Assembly: GCA_002255985.1 (NCBI GenBank)
Contig: NKIR01000008.1
Coordinates: forward strand, 1 to 64,000
From: Sphingomonadaceae bacterium PASS1
GTDB lineage: Bacteria; Pseudomonadota; Alphaproteobacteria; Sphingomonadales; Sphingomonadaceae
Reading direction: 5' to 3'
DNA: 64,000 nucleotides
Shown: in pieces, positions 53,278 to 62,022 of the stretch
Numbering within the stretch: the first letter of the stretch is position 1
How the letters are laid out: each line of letters starts with the position of its first letter
The notes under the pieces: generated by a model
The model's input: only the letters and a program-made list of their open reading frames with translations
Databases searched by the model: none
Told to the model about the DNA's origin: nothing
Position numbers and translations under genes: made by a program

Positions 53278-53847
53278 TCAATTCAACGGCAGCAGTGGGC
53301 AGCCATCATAATGAAAATCTAATTGGATATCACCCACAAAAGGCAATTTTCCGTCTTTGTCGGACAATGTCACCGCTGGTAACCCCTGTTCAGCGAACGG
53401 CCAGATAATACCAATTGCAGAGTCGTCCCAACGAACGCCCGCGTCCGATTCAGCGGAGTAATAGGCATCGACCTTATACTGCACTTCGCAGTTTGCTTCC
53501 AAAGTCAGAAAACCGTGGCCATATCCTCCTGGCACGAATAGCTGGTGACCGTTTTCCGCAGACAACTCGGTTGCTACCCATTTCAGAAAAGTAGGCGAGC
53601 CCGAACGCAAATCAACCGCAACATCGTAAATCCTGCCGCGTGTGCATCGGACTAGTTTCGCTTGGACATAAGGCTCATTCTGAAAGTGAATGCCGCGCAA
53701 AGTTCCCGCCTTGACTGAGAAACTGTGATTGTCTTGACGGAAAACATTCGAAATCCCAACATCTGTGAGGCCATCTAATCTGTAAGTTTCCGAAAACCAT
53801 CCGCGATCGTCTGCGTATCTTTTCGACTTGATCAATAAAGCTGTCAT
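53278..53847 (-). CDS. rmlC: dTDP-4-dehydrorhamnose 3,5-epimerase RmlC
   Basis: 189 residues from the ATG at 53847 ([11 protein letters not shown]), the normal RmlC length; the open frame upstream overlaps the dehydrogenase gene. A cupin enzyme that inverts C3 and C5. Motifs: [17 protein letters not shown] with the catalytic histidine, the [16 protein letters not shown] strand, and [12 protein letters not shown]. It is 12 bases upstream of rmlB. Confidence 0.93.
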   Translation of the reverse strand: MTALLIKSKRYADDRGWFSETYRLDGLTDVGISNVFRQDNHSFSVKAGTLRGIHFQNEPYVQAKLVRCTRGRIYDVAVDLRSGSPTFLKWVATELSAENGHQLFVPGGYGHGFLTLEANCEVQYKVDAYYSAESDAGVRWDDSAIGIIWPFAEQGLPAVTLSDKDGKLPFVGDIQLDFHYDGCPLLPLN

Positions 53848-53906
53848 TGTTTTTCGATCGTTCTGTTTGGGAAAATAGTCTTGTAGAGCTCCTGCGCAGA
53901 GGCTCT

Positions 53907-55181
53907 TTACATAGCCCAATAATGTCTTTGTCCATTCTCGGACAATTGCTCCGGAAGATCTGGCCAAATACGCTTTAAATCTACGATCAAACCACCCTCA
54001 TCCACCAATGCTTGCAACAAGGCGCAATCCATCAACCTATATTCATTATGCGAGACGAGCGCTATTGCGGCATCATAGTTTCGGGACAGAGCGTTGGCAT
54101 CCAGATCGATTGCATATTCCCGTTTGGCTTCGGCCGGATCTGCCAGCGGATCATGAACGGTGACCAAATGACCTTTTGCTTCAAGAGCGCGGATTACGTC
54201 GATTACTTTGCTATTACGCAAATCGGGAACATTTTCTTTAAAAGTCAAACCCATCACCAGGATTCTTGCAGCTTTTTTGTTTACTTTTTGGTCGATTTGT
54301 TCGGCCAGCCAGCTTCCCATGCCATCATTTACCGCCCGTCCCGAAAGTATGACCTGAGGGTCGCAGCCCAGTTGCTGCGCCCTGTAACTCAGATAATATG
54401 GGTCAACGCCGATACAATGACCGCCAACGAGCCCGGGTTGAAACGGCAAAAAATTCCACTTCGTACCCGCAGCATCGAGGACATCCCATATCGAGAGGTC
54501 GATGCGGTTAAAAATCTGAGTTATTTCATTCATAAAGGCAATATTGATGTCACGCTGGGCGTTCTCAATGACTTTTGCCGCTTCTGCCGCCTTAATTGAT
54601 CGCGCGCGAAAAACCCCGCCTGTAGTAATTGCTCCGTATATTACCGCAAGTTTCTCAGTAATTTCCGTGCTTTCACCGGCAATTACTTTTGTAATGCGGC
54701 TAACAATATGCTCCTTATCACCAGGATTAATGCGTTCCGGAGAATAACCCAGAAAAAAGTCGATCGACTGGGTGTAGCCTGATTGCGTTTCAAGCAGAGG
54801 ACCACAGATGTCCTCCGTGACGCCTGGATATACCGTGCTTTCATATATGATTAACGGCTTGAGGGTAGGATCGATCATAGATGCTACTGCCTTGGTCGCG
54901 CTGATCACCGGGCCGAGATCGGGCTGATTCAGTTGATCGATCGGTGTAGGAACGGTCACAATGTACACCTCAGCGGATGGACATTTTTCAGACCTGTCGG
55001 TCAGTCGCAAGGATGAAGCGGAAAGCGCGGCTGCGTCCACTTCGTTCGTGCGATCATACCCGTCGACCAATTCTTGTATTCGTCCACGATCAATGTCCAG
55101 TCCCCAAACATTAAAATGTTTCGCTAATTCAATAGCCAATGGAAGCCCAACATAGCCAAGGCCCAAAACAACAATGTTCAT
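53907..55181 (-). CDS. UDP-sugar 6-dehydrogenase, TviB/WbpO-like
   Basis: 424 residues. NAD-binding VVLGLGYVGLPLAIEL at the start, the YIVTVPTPIDQ and STVYPGVTEDIC segments, and the catalytic cysteine in GLVGGHCIGVDPYYLSYR near residue 254. The C-terminal domain begins AARILVMGLTFKENVPDLRN. The ENAQRDINIAFMNE segment and Q-rich features place it with the Vi-antigen TviB/WbpO branch that oxidises UDP-HexNAc, not with UDP-glucose dehydrogenases. Its product would be a HexNAc uronic acid for the glycan, perhaps amidated by the AsnB-like protein. The gene is intact, unlike the WbpA-type one at 4383-6592. Confidence 0.88.
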   Translation of the reverse strand: MNIVVLGLGYVGLPLAIELAKHFNVWGLDIDRGRIQELVDGYDRTNEVDAAALSASSLRLTDRSEKCPSAEVYIVTVPTPIDQLNQPDLGPVISATKAVASMIDPTLKPLIIYESTVYPGVTEDICGPLLETQSGYTQSIDFFLGYSPERINPGDKEHIVSRITKVIAGESTEITEKLAVIYGAITTGGVFRARSIKAAEAAKVIENAQRDINIAFMNEITQIFNRIDLSIWDVLDAAGTKWNFLPFQPGLVGGHCIGVDPYYLSYRAQQLGCDPQVILSGRAVNDGMGSWLAEQIDQKVNKKAARILVMGLTFKENVPDLRNSKVIDVIRALEAKGHLVTVHDPLADPAEAKREYAIDLDANALSRNYDAAIALVSHNEYRLMDCALLQALVDEGGLIVDLKRIWPDLPEQLSENGQRHYWAM

Positions 55182-55196
55182 AATCGATCCTAACGC

Positions 55197-56192
55197 TCAA
55201 ATGCCGTTATAGCTGCGGTACCATTCGACAAAACGAGGAACGCCAGTATCAATCTTGGTCGTTGGCTCAAAGCCCAAATCTCGAGAAATTGCGGATATAT
55301 CTGCGAATGTTTCGCGGACATCGCCGTCCTGCATAGGATACATTTCACGGACCGCAGCCTTTCCGCATGCTGCTTCTATTATTGCAATCATGTCGGTCAG
55401 CTCCTCGGTATGACTGTTGCCGATATTATAAATCCTGTGCGGGCCAGAGCTCCCGCCCGCCTTTGGTTGGCCGTCGTCAGGCGGCGGATTATCAAGACAA
55501 GCGACAACCCCGGAAACAATATCGTCGACGTAAGTAAAGTCACGACGCATGTCGCCGCCGTTGAATACCTTGATAGGAGAACCTTCGAAGATCGCCTTGG
55601 TAAAAAGCCACATTGCCATATCGGGGCGGCCCCATGGGCCGTACACGGTAAAAAAGCGAAGACCAGTCAACGGTATCCGGTAAAGGTGAGCGTAAGTTTC
55701 GCTCATAAGTTCATCTGCTTTTTTTGTCGCGGCATAAAGTGAAAGAGGATGATCGACCCGATCTTCAACGCTGAAAGGTAATTTATCATTGCTGCCGTAT
55801 ACAGATGAAGATGAAGCATACACCATTGGAACACTTCGCTCTCGCGCCAGTTCGAGCATATTTAGATGTCCGACGAGATTCGATTGTATATAAGCTCGAG
55901 GATTAGTTATGGAGTATCTTACCCCAGCCTGAGCACCAAGGTGGCATATTTTGTTATAACTTAAATTTATTAGGGCCGCGGTAAGTTGCTCGTGGTCCGC
56001 AAAGTTTACTTGTAAGAATTTAACATTTTCACCGTAATTCTCTATCAGATTAGAAATACGGTCCTGTTTCAAAACAGTACTATAATAATCATTTAAATCG
56101 TCAATCAGGATGACTGATTCTCCACGCGACAGCAGACGGTGTGCCAAGTGAAATGCGATAAAACCTGCACCCCCAGATATTAACGTTGCCAT
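55197..56192 (-). CDS. UDP-uronate 4-epimerase-like protein (SDR family)
   Basis: 331 residues. It begins ATLISGGAGFIAFHLAHRLL, where the third position of the usual GxxGxxG is Ala. The HLGAQAGVRYSITNP segment, SSSSVYG and YAATKKADELMSETY (Tyr/Lys) identify the extended SDR group of UDP-glucuronate/HexNAcA 4-epimerases (LspL/GAE and TviC-like). It is the first gene of the long minus-strand operon, 15 bases before the dehydrogenase. Together they resemble the TviB-TviC pair. Whether it acts on glucuronate or on a HexNAc uronate is not decided. Confidence 0.85.
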   Translation of the reverse strand: MATLISGGAGFIAFHLAHRLLSRGESVILIDDLNDYYSTVLKQDRISNLIENYGENVKFLQVNFADHEQLTAALINLSYNKICHLGAQAGVRYSITNPRAYIQSNLVGHLNMLELARERSVPMVYASSSSVYGSNDKLPFSVEDRVDHPLSLYAATKKADELMSETYAHLYRIPLTGLRFFTVYGPWGRPDMAMWLFTKAIFEGSPIKVFNGGDMRRDFTYVDDIVSGVVACLDNPPPDDGQPKAGGSSGPHRIYNIGNSHTEELTDMIAIIEAACGKAAVREMYPMQDGDVRETFADISAISRDLGFEPTTKIDTGVPRFVEWYRSYNGI

Positions 56193-56505
56193 ACCGCTTC
56201 ATTCCCTATTAATTTATGGTTGCGCACTAGGGGGTCCAATCAATAACTGCAATATAAATGCTAGCCCCACAGCTCATATTTTTATATTTTTCACCGACCA
56301 AAAATTATTAGAGTGTAGTTAGATGCTGGACGGTCAAAGGTCGATTTCTGCAGCGCCTCTGCGTGGACTATATTTTACTAGGAGAGCAAAATTCTTTCGA
56401 ACAATCCTTAAAGATTTTTTCAGCGGATCTTATACGGCTTTTATAATGCTGCGATCTAATACAATGCGTGAACAAAAAGTTAGTAATACTGAAATGATTT
56501 TGCTT
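56193..56505. promoter_or_regulatory. Upstream region of the long polysaccharide operon
   Basis: AT-rich, with no supported gene (a plus-strand ORF from 56323 has no family match). It should contain the promoter for the ten-gene operon running from 56192 to 45965 and possibly the site where the NusG paralog is recruited; I cannot name an ops-like element. Confidence 0.45.
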
Positions 56506-56776
56506 GGGACCCATCGATCACAACCAGAAGCGGCGTGTTACGGCGATGCAGATTGCGGGCGTGACGGTGGGTGAGCATCTGTTATATAGGGTTGCGCCGC
56601 GAAGACGGTCCTTGATGAGACCAAAGACATTCTTGATCTAATGACGCTGGCGATAGAGCCGTTTGGTTTAGTAATTAGGAACCTTCCGGTTCTTGCGGGA
56701 CCGGATGCCTGGTGGGGTGACGCGCTCCATAAAGAGCGATCCTGAAGCAGTTCATGTCATAAACTTTTCCCGCCAT
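56506..56776 (-). mobile_element. Decayed IS5-family remnant
   Basis: Begins TGGGACCCATCGATCACAAC, close to the left end of the IS at 24800 (GACTCATTGATCACAACCAG), and stays alignable through the region encoding the C-terminal part of the transposase, including GGGATGCAGG-like and TGTCATAA-like blocks. Frames are broken and the right half and far terminal repeat are missing. It comes from a related but different element. It marks the junction between the island and ordinary chromosome. Confidence 0.7.
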
Positions 56777-56802
56777 GCGCCTCGGCTCAGGTGCATTCTT
56801 GA

Positions 56803-57588
56803 TTAATCGGGTCGCTCTACACCACCTTCCGGCATACGCTGACGTGGCGTTTGCTGCTCAGGGCGAGGTTCAGGCGGTTGTTCAGCCGACGTAACATTCT
56901 GTTGCCGGCGCGAAACGTCAAGTGGGGCGGCGGGAGCGGTATTCCTATCTGGTGCTGCGCTACCTCGCCGGTCAGGCTGCCGATAGTCGTCCCTATAATC
57001 CTGCCCTCGTCCTTGGCCTTGCGACGCACCTGTATTTGGTAACGGAGCAGCACCTGCACCGCGCCCATCCACGCGGAGCCATTGGTCATTACCATTTCTC
57101 CTGCCGTCAGGCCGGCGACCGTGTCTGTCGTGGCCATCCTGCATCCGGTCTTCTCGACGGTCCGGCGATCCTAGTCTTTCGTATCTTGGGTTGCCCTTAT
57201 AATACCGCTCACGGCCTTCATAACGGTTACGGTCCAAATCACGCCGACGGTGCTCGCGATACCAATTATGCCGCCGCTCGCCCCAATAACGGCGATATTG
57301 CTCGCGCATTGGATAGCGGCGCCCGAAGGTATCGAACAAAAAGATGCCGTGGCCGGGATAATAATAATTGTCGTACCAGCCCCCGCCAAAGCCGATGTTG
57401 CTGAATGCCTGCCCATAGTCGCAGTTATAATATGCGTCATAGCCGCCGTAAGGATCGCAGCCATAAGCGCCGTCATGATAGCCGTCGCTGGCGAAGCCGA
57501 GGCCGACATCATAGACGCAGCCCGATAGGCCCGCACTTGCCGCAATGAGCAGCGCCGCCTTCAAAAATGACTGTCCCTTGATTGCCAT
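56803..57588 (-). CDS. Arg/Tyr/Asp-rich putative lipoprotein
   Basis: 261 residues. Signal peptide with a lipobox-like GLSGC near residue 23 (LLIAASAGLSGC). The next 70 residues are rich in Tyr, Gly and Asp (GGYDAYYNCDYGQ, GGWYDNYYYPGHG), then a highly charged Arg/Asp/Tyr stretch (residues 95-165) and a Pro/Gln-rich tail. It looks disordered and is of a type found in sphingomonads as a hypothetical lipoprotein. No function can be stated. It ends 27 bases after the IS remnant. Confidence 0.7.
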   Translation of the reverse strand: MAIKGQSFLKAALLIAASAGLSGCVYDVGLGFASDGYHDGAYGCDPYGGYDAYYNCDYGQAFSNIGFGGGWYDNYYYPGHGIFLFDTFGRRYPMREQYRRYWGERRHNWYREHRRRDLDRNRYEGRERYYKGNPRYERLGSPDRREDRMQDGHDRHGRRPDGRRNGNDQWLRVDGRGAGAAPLPNTGASQGQGRGQDYRDDYRQPDRRGSAAPDRNTAPAAPLDVSRRQQNVTSAEQPPEPRPEQQTPRQRMPEGGVERPD

Positions 57589-57789
57589 GATCTGTGTTCC
57601 CTGCGAAATTCTTTCGGCTAATGCACCTGCATCTGGCCCGTGTTGCGATGCTTATTAATCGGCAGTTGAATTGCACATGAATACGGTTGTTTGGCGCCGT
57701 TCATATTCGGCGCGCCCATGTCGCGCTTGCACCATACTGACATCCATGGCAGTAAACATTAACCGCGCAATTAAACAGGAATGAAGCCC

Positions 57790-59157
57790 ATGGCCCTTGC
57801 CCATAGCGAAGCTGCGAACCCGCATTGGGTCCCGCGCAAAAAGATTGATGAGCTTGCGCATATTCCTGGCGAAAACGGCCTGCCTATTGTCGGCACGACA
57901 TTCCGCGTGCTGCGCGATCCGCCTGCTTATGGCGCGCATATGGTCAAAACCTATGGCAAGGTGTTCCGTACCAACGCCTTTGGCAATCCGACGATTTCCT
58001 TGGTCGGCGCCGAGGCCAACGAATTGATGCTGTTCGACCGGGAAAAGCTTTTCTCGTCTGAGCAAGGCTGGGGCCCAGTACTTAATCTGCTCTTTCCGCG
58101 CGGATTGATGCTGATGGATTTTGACCATCACCGCATGGACCGTCGCGCACTTGGCATCGCGTTTAAACCAGGCCCGATGCGCGCCTACACCCAAGACATG
58201 AACCGCATTTTTGCCGAGCAGTTGAAGAACTGGCGCGGCGACATGCTGTTCTATCCTGCGATCAAGCAACTGACACTTGATGTTGCGGCGAGCAGTTTCT
58301 TAGGGATTCCGCTGGGGCCCGAGGCCGACAAGATTAACAAGGCATTCGTCGACATGGTTCAGGCCTCGGTCGCGCCGATCCGTGCGCCTATTCCCTTTAC
58401 CTCAATGGGCAAAGGCGTTGCCGGCCGCAAATATCTCATCGACTATTTCGGCCCGCAAATTGCCGAGCGCCGCCGCAATGAAAACCGGCAGGATATGTTC
58501 AGCCAATTCTGCCGGTCAAAGCGCGAAGACGGCGAATATATGTCGGACGGCGAGCTGATCGACCACATGAACTTTCTGATGATGGCGGCACATGACACCA
58601 TCACGTCGTCGGTGACGTCGATGATCTGGTATCTCGCCAAACATCCTGAATGGCAGCAGAAATTGCGCGAGGAGTGCCTCGCCATCGCGCCCGCCGGCGC
58701 AGACATCGCCTTTGCTGATCTCGATAAGTTCGAACTCACCGAATATGCGTTTAAAGAAGCGTTGCGGATGATTTCGCCGGTGCCGTCGATACCGCGCCGT
58801 GCGCTCAAAGACTTCGAGTTTATGGGCTATCACATTCCGAAGGGCACTTCGGTCAGCATCAGCCCGTCTTATGTGCACATGATGCCTGAATATTGGGAGA
58901 ACCCCGAAACCTTCGACCCGATGCGTTTTACGCCGGACAAGGTGAAGGCGCGGCATAAATATGCGTGGGTGCCGTTTGGCGGTGGCGCGCATATGTGCCT
59001 CGGCCTGCATTTCGCCTACATGCAAACAAAGCTGTTCATGCATCACCTGCTCACATCTGTTCGCGTGGAGATTGCAGATGGTTATGCGCCCGATTGGCAG
59101 GCGTGGCCCATCCCCAAGCCAAAGGATGGATTGAAGGTACGCTTCGTTCCCCTGTAG
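57790..59157 (+). CDS. Cytochrome P450
   Basis: 455 residues from the ATG at 57790, which has AGGAATGAAG at a better distance than the ATG three codons before. Heme-binding motif FGGGAHMCLGLHFA near residue 393 with the axial cysteine; I-helix AAHDTITSSVTS near 262; the ExxR pair in FKEALRMISP near 320. A soluble bacterial P450 with no membrane anchor that needs separate ferredoxin partners, none of which are in the window. The substrate is unknown; relatives are often annotated for lipid or terpenoid hydroxylation. Confidence 0.9.
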   Translation: MALAHSEAANPHWVPRKKIDELAHIPGENGLPIVGTTFRVLRDPPAYGAHMVKTYGKVFRTNAFGNPTISLVGAEANELMLFDREKLFSSEQGWGPVLNLLFPRGLMLMDFDHHRMDRRALGIAFKPGPMRAYTQDMNRIFAEQLKNWRGDMLFYPAIKQLTLDVAASSFLGIPLGPEADKINKAFVDMVQASVAPIRAPIPFTSMGKGVAGRKYLIDYFGPQIAERRRNENRQDMFSQFCRSKREDGEYMSDGELIDHMNFLMMAAHDTITSSVTSMIWYLAKHPEWQQKLREECLAIAPAGADIAFADLDKFELTEYAFKEALRMISPVPSIPRRALKDFEFMGYHIPKGTSVSISPSYVHMMPEYWENPETFDPMRFTPDKVKARHKYAWVPFGGGAHMCLGLHFAYMQTKLFMHHLLTSVRVEIADGYAPDWQAWPIPKPKDGLKVRFVPL

Positions 59158-59253
59158 TTTTGGCGACAGGTGCCGCAGACCGTGGCATGTACCGCTCCGC
59201 TAAATTCACGCATTGCAAGCTATGCCTGATACCGTAAAGGTCGCCGGGCGCGC

Positions 59254-60051
59254 ATGGCTTATTCAGAACAGACAGATTGGACCAATGAACCGCGGTGGGA
59301 GTTGGTCCGGCGGCGGGGCCTTGGTGTCGTCGTCGCGCTGTTACTCGAAGCCATCATCATACTTGCGATACTGAGCCTAAGCATGCGGTCTGGCGGGCCA
59401 GCGGCGGGAACACGCGGGTTAAACACATTTTCCTTGGAGGCTGAGGCAGATTCTGCGTCATCGGCTGATAAGAACGAAACCAAGACGCCGGTGACCAAAG
59501 AGCAAGAGCGCGCAATCACGCCGCCGATCCCCAAACCATTATTGCCGCCCGTAAACCCTGTGAAGGCCCCGCCGCCTAGCCCGGACTATATCAAAGTGAG
59601 CAAGTCCGAATTTGACGCAATGGACCTATCGAAGTTTCCAGCTAGCGGAGGCAGCGGATTGGGCGAGGGCAAAGGAAACGGACAGGGCGCCAAGGGCATG
59701 ATGGGCCCGGGCCTCGGACCCGGCGGCGCGCAATTATATCCAGTAGCGTGGCTACGCGAACCCTATGACAGCGAACTCGCGCCCTATCTCGCTGCCGTTA
59801 AGCGCGTCCCATCCGGCGCATCCGCCGACATCGCCTGCCGCATGGCGGAACATAACCGCGTCGAAAACTGCCAAATCTTGGGAGAAAGTCCACGCGGCAC
59901 CGGCCTCGCCAAAGCGCTTCGCCTCGCGGCTTGGCAGTTCCTTGTTAAACCACCACGCATCGACAACAAACCGCAACTGGGCGTCTGGGTGCGGATACAT
60001 TTCGATTTCGGAGTGCGGGCAATTGACGAAGGGACAGCGCCGTCAGACTAG
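59254..60051 (+). CDS. TonB-like protein with one membrane anchor
   Basis: 265 residues. One N-terminal membrane segment (GVVVALLLEAIIILAILSLSM, residues 24-44), then a Pro/Lys-rich linker (PPIPKPLLPPVNPVKAPPPSP near 90) and a Gly-rich stretch. The C-terminal domain (about 155-255) has YPVAWLREPYDSEL and SPRGTGLAKALRLAAWQFLVKPP, resembling TonB C-terminal domains. It probably bridges the inner membrane and periplasm. ExbB/ExbD are not nearby, so an energy-transfer role is not shown. Confidence 0.65.
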   Translation: MAYSEQTDWTNEPRWELVRRRGLGVVVALLLEAIIILAILSLSMRSGGPAAGTRGLNTFSLEAEADSASSADKNETKTPVTKEQERAITPPIPKPLLPPVNPVKAPPPSPDYIKVSKSEFDAMDLSKFPASGGSGLGEGKGNGQGAKGMMGPGLGPGGAQLYPVAWLREPYDSELAPYLAAVKRVPSGASADIACRMAEHNRVENCQILGESPRGTGLAKALRLAAWQFLVKPPRIDNKPQLGVWVRIHFDFGVRAIDEGTAPSD

Positions 60052-60070
60052 ACGCTGCCCTCTCATTTTC

Positions 60071-61903
60071 TTACTTGCGCGACGCAATCCAAGCATCGAC
60101 TTGTTCTTCAAGCACATCCAACGGAACGGGGCCCGATTTGAGCACAGTGTCGTGGAAACCGCGCACGTCGAATTTCTTGCCGAGCGCCTTTTGTGCCTTG
60201 TCGCGCAGCTCGCTGATTTTCAGACGGCCGACCATGTAAGCCGTCGCCTGACCTGGGTAGATGATATAGCGTTCGATGGCCTTCACGATGCCGCCGGGGG
60301 CGTCTGCAGAGTTATCCTCGACATATTTGATCGCCTGCTCGCGCGACCAGCGTTTGTGGTGCAGACCGCTGTCGACGACGAGCCGGATGGCGCGGTGCAG
60401 TTCCAATTGCAACCGGCCAAAATCTCGCGCGGGATCAGTGTAGAGCCCCATGTCCTTGGCGAGCTTCTCCGAATAGAGGCCCCAACCTTCGGAATAAGCC
60501 GTAACGCCGCCAAATTGGCGAAACGCGGGGACGTCTTTCAATTCCGTCTGGATCGCCAACTGTAGATGGTGGCCAGGGACGCCTTCGTGGTAAAACAATG
60601 CTTCGACCTCGGTCAGTGGCATGTCGGCCATCTTATAGAGGTTGGCATAATAGGTGCCGGGACGCGAACCATCGGGCGCGGGGCGCTGGTAAAACGCCTT
60701 GCCTGCCGATTTCTCACGGAATGCTTCCACGGGCTTCACAACCAACGGAGCCTTGGGCAGTATTCCAAACCATTGGGGCAGTAATGGTGTGACGGCGTCC
60801 TGCGCCTTTTGCGTTTCGGACAAATAGAGCGCACGGCCTTCTTCGGTTTCGGGCGCGTAGAATTTGGGCTCAGTCCGCATATATTTGAAGAAGGCGTGAA
60901 GGTCGCCCTTCACGCCCATCTTCTTTTGGACGACGCCCATTTCCTTGTGGATGCGCGCAACCTGCGCGAGGCCCAATTCATGGATCTGGTCTGGCGTCAT
61001 GTTGGTCGTGGTGTAGTTGGACAGCCGTTCGGCATAATAGCCAGCGCCGTCGGGGAAGCGCCAGACGCCGTCGTCGGTGCCGGCGACTTTTTCCTGCGCC
61101 GTCATTTCGGCAATCAGCGCCTCATAGGCAGGCTTTACAGCACTGGTGAGCGCCTGCGCTGCGTCCGCAGTCAAGATATCCTTTTCGATCTGCGTGATCT
61201 TCAGCTTGCCGACCTTCGCCTTGAAATCGGCAAATAATGGCGCGTCAGGGCCGCCATCAAAAGGCGCTCCGGTGATGACGTTGCGCGAATCGGCGATGAC
61301 GTAAGGGTAGACCCATTTGGGTGGCATGATGACTTTTGCGGCGCGCGTTTTGGCTTGGCCGACAGCCTCCGTCATAGCGGGGCCAATGCCGTAGAGCCGG
61401 TTCACATAGGCGCGGGCGTCGGACTTGGTGTCGATGCGGTGGATGTTGATGAGAAAGGCTGGGATCTGGCTCTGTGCGCCGTTCATCTGATCGAAGACAT
61501 AGCCATAGTCGTTATATTTGTACGCACCCTCGCTGCGCGCCGCGCGCTTTTCGAAGAGGCGGTACGAGAGCTGGTTTTCTGGCGACAGCTTGGCGGGGTC
61601 AAAGCGCGCGCGCATTTCTTTCAGCGCCGAACGTTCGTCTTCATAATTGCGGGCTTCGGCCTCGTCGGAACCATCGTCCCATTTCCCATAGTCGCTGTCC
61701 TTGATGCCGCGGTAGGATTTGCCCAGCGGCGATCGCGCCAGCTGCTGCGCATCATATTCTTCGAAAAATGCCATGATCGCGGCGTTTTGGTCAACGTCGG
61801 CCGAAGCGACCGGCGCTGCATCGGCAGTCTGCGCAAGCGCAGGTGTGGCCATATATACCAGCGCCACAGCAACGGCAGAAAGGGCGGTTTGGGTTATGCG
61901 CAT
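60071..61903 (-). CDS. DUF885-family secreted protein (putative metallopeptidase)
   Basis: 610 residues with a Sec signal peptide (ALSAVAVALVYMATPALAQ, cleavage near residue 25). The DUF885 fold is a gluzincin-like peptidase: the HEGVPGHHLQLAIQ segment near residue 438 carries HExxH-like metal ligands and YSEGWGLYSEKLA near 471 holds the third ligand. Such proteins are common in sphingomonads and their substrates are not known. It is convergent with the TonB-like gene (20 bases between stops). Confidence 0.85.
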   Translation of the reverse strand: MRITQTALSAVAVALVYMATPALAQTADAAPVASADVDQNAAIMAFFEEYDAQQLARSPLGKSYRGIKDSDYGKWDDGSDEAEARNYEDERSALKEMRARFDPAKLSPENQLSYRLFEKRAARSEGAYKYNDYGYVFDQMNGAQSQIPAFLINIHRIDTKSDARAYVNRLYGIGPAMTEAVGQAKTRAAKVIMPPKWVYPYVIADSRNVITGAPFDGGPDAPLFADFKAKVGKLKITQIEKDILTADAAQALTSAVKPAYEALIAEMTAQEKVAGTDDGVWRFPDGAGYYAERLSNYTTTNMTPDQIHELGLAQVARIHKEMGVVQKKMGVKGDLHAFFKYMRTEPKFYAPETEEGRALYLSETQKAQDAVTPLLPQWFGILPKAPLVVKPVEAFREKSAGKAFYQRPAPDGSRPGTYYANLYKMADMPLTEVEALFYHEGVPGHHLQLAIQTELKDVPAFRQFGGVTAYSEGWGLYSEKLAKDMGLYTDPARDFGRLQLELHRAIRLVVDSGLHHKRWSREQAIKYVEDNSADAPGGIVKAIERYIIYPGQATAYMVGRLKISELRDKAQKALGKKFDVRGFHDTVLKSGPVPLDVLEEQVDAWIASRK

Positions 61904-62022
61904 CGAAACTCTCCTGATATTATTTATGGCAACTTCATATCAGGCAGATGCGGCAGGGGAAGCGGCGATTTTAAAGCTTGTCGAACGGGCAATGGTTTTG
62001 GTCGAAGCGATCTACCGGTTCC

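Noticed and set aside
54012-54599. 195-codon plus-strand ORF opposite the TviB-like dehydrogenase
   Set aside because: Antisense to a gene with complete catalytic motifs; no independent support.
59765-60565. 266-codon plus-strand ORF across the TonB-like and DUF885 genes
   Set aside because: Overlaps the ends of two well-supported genes in other frames and strands.
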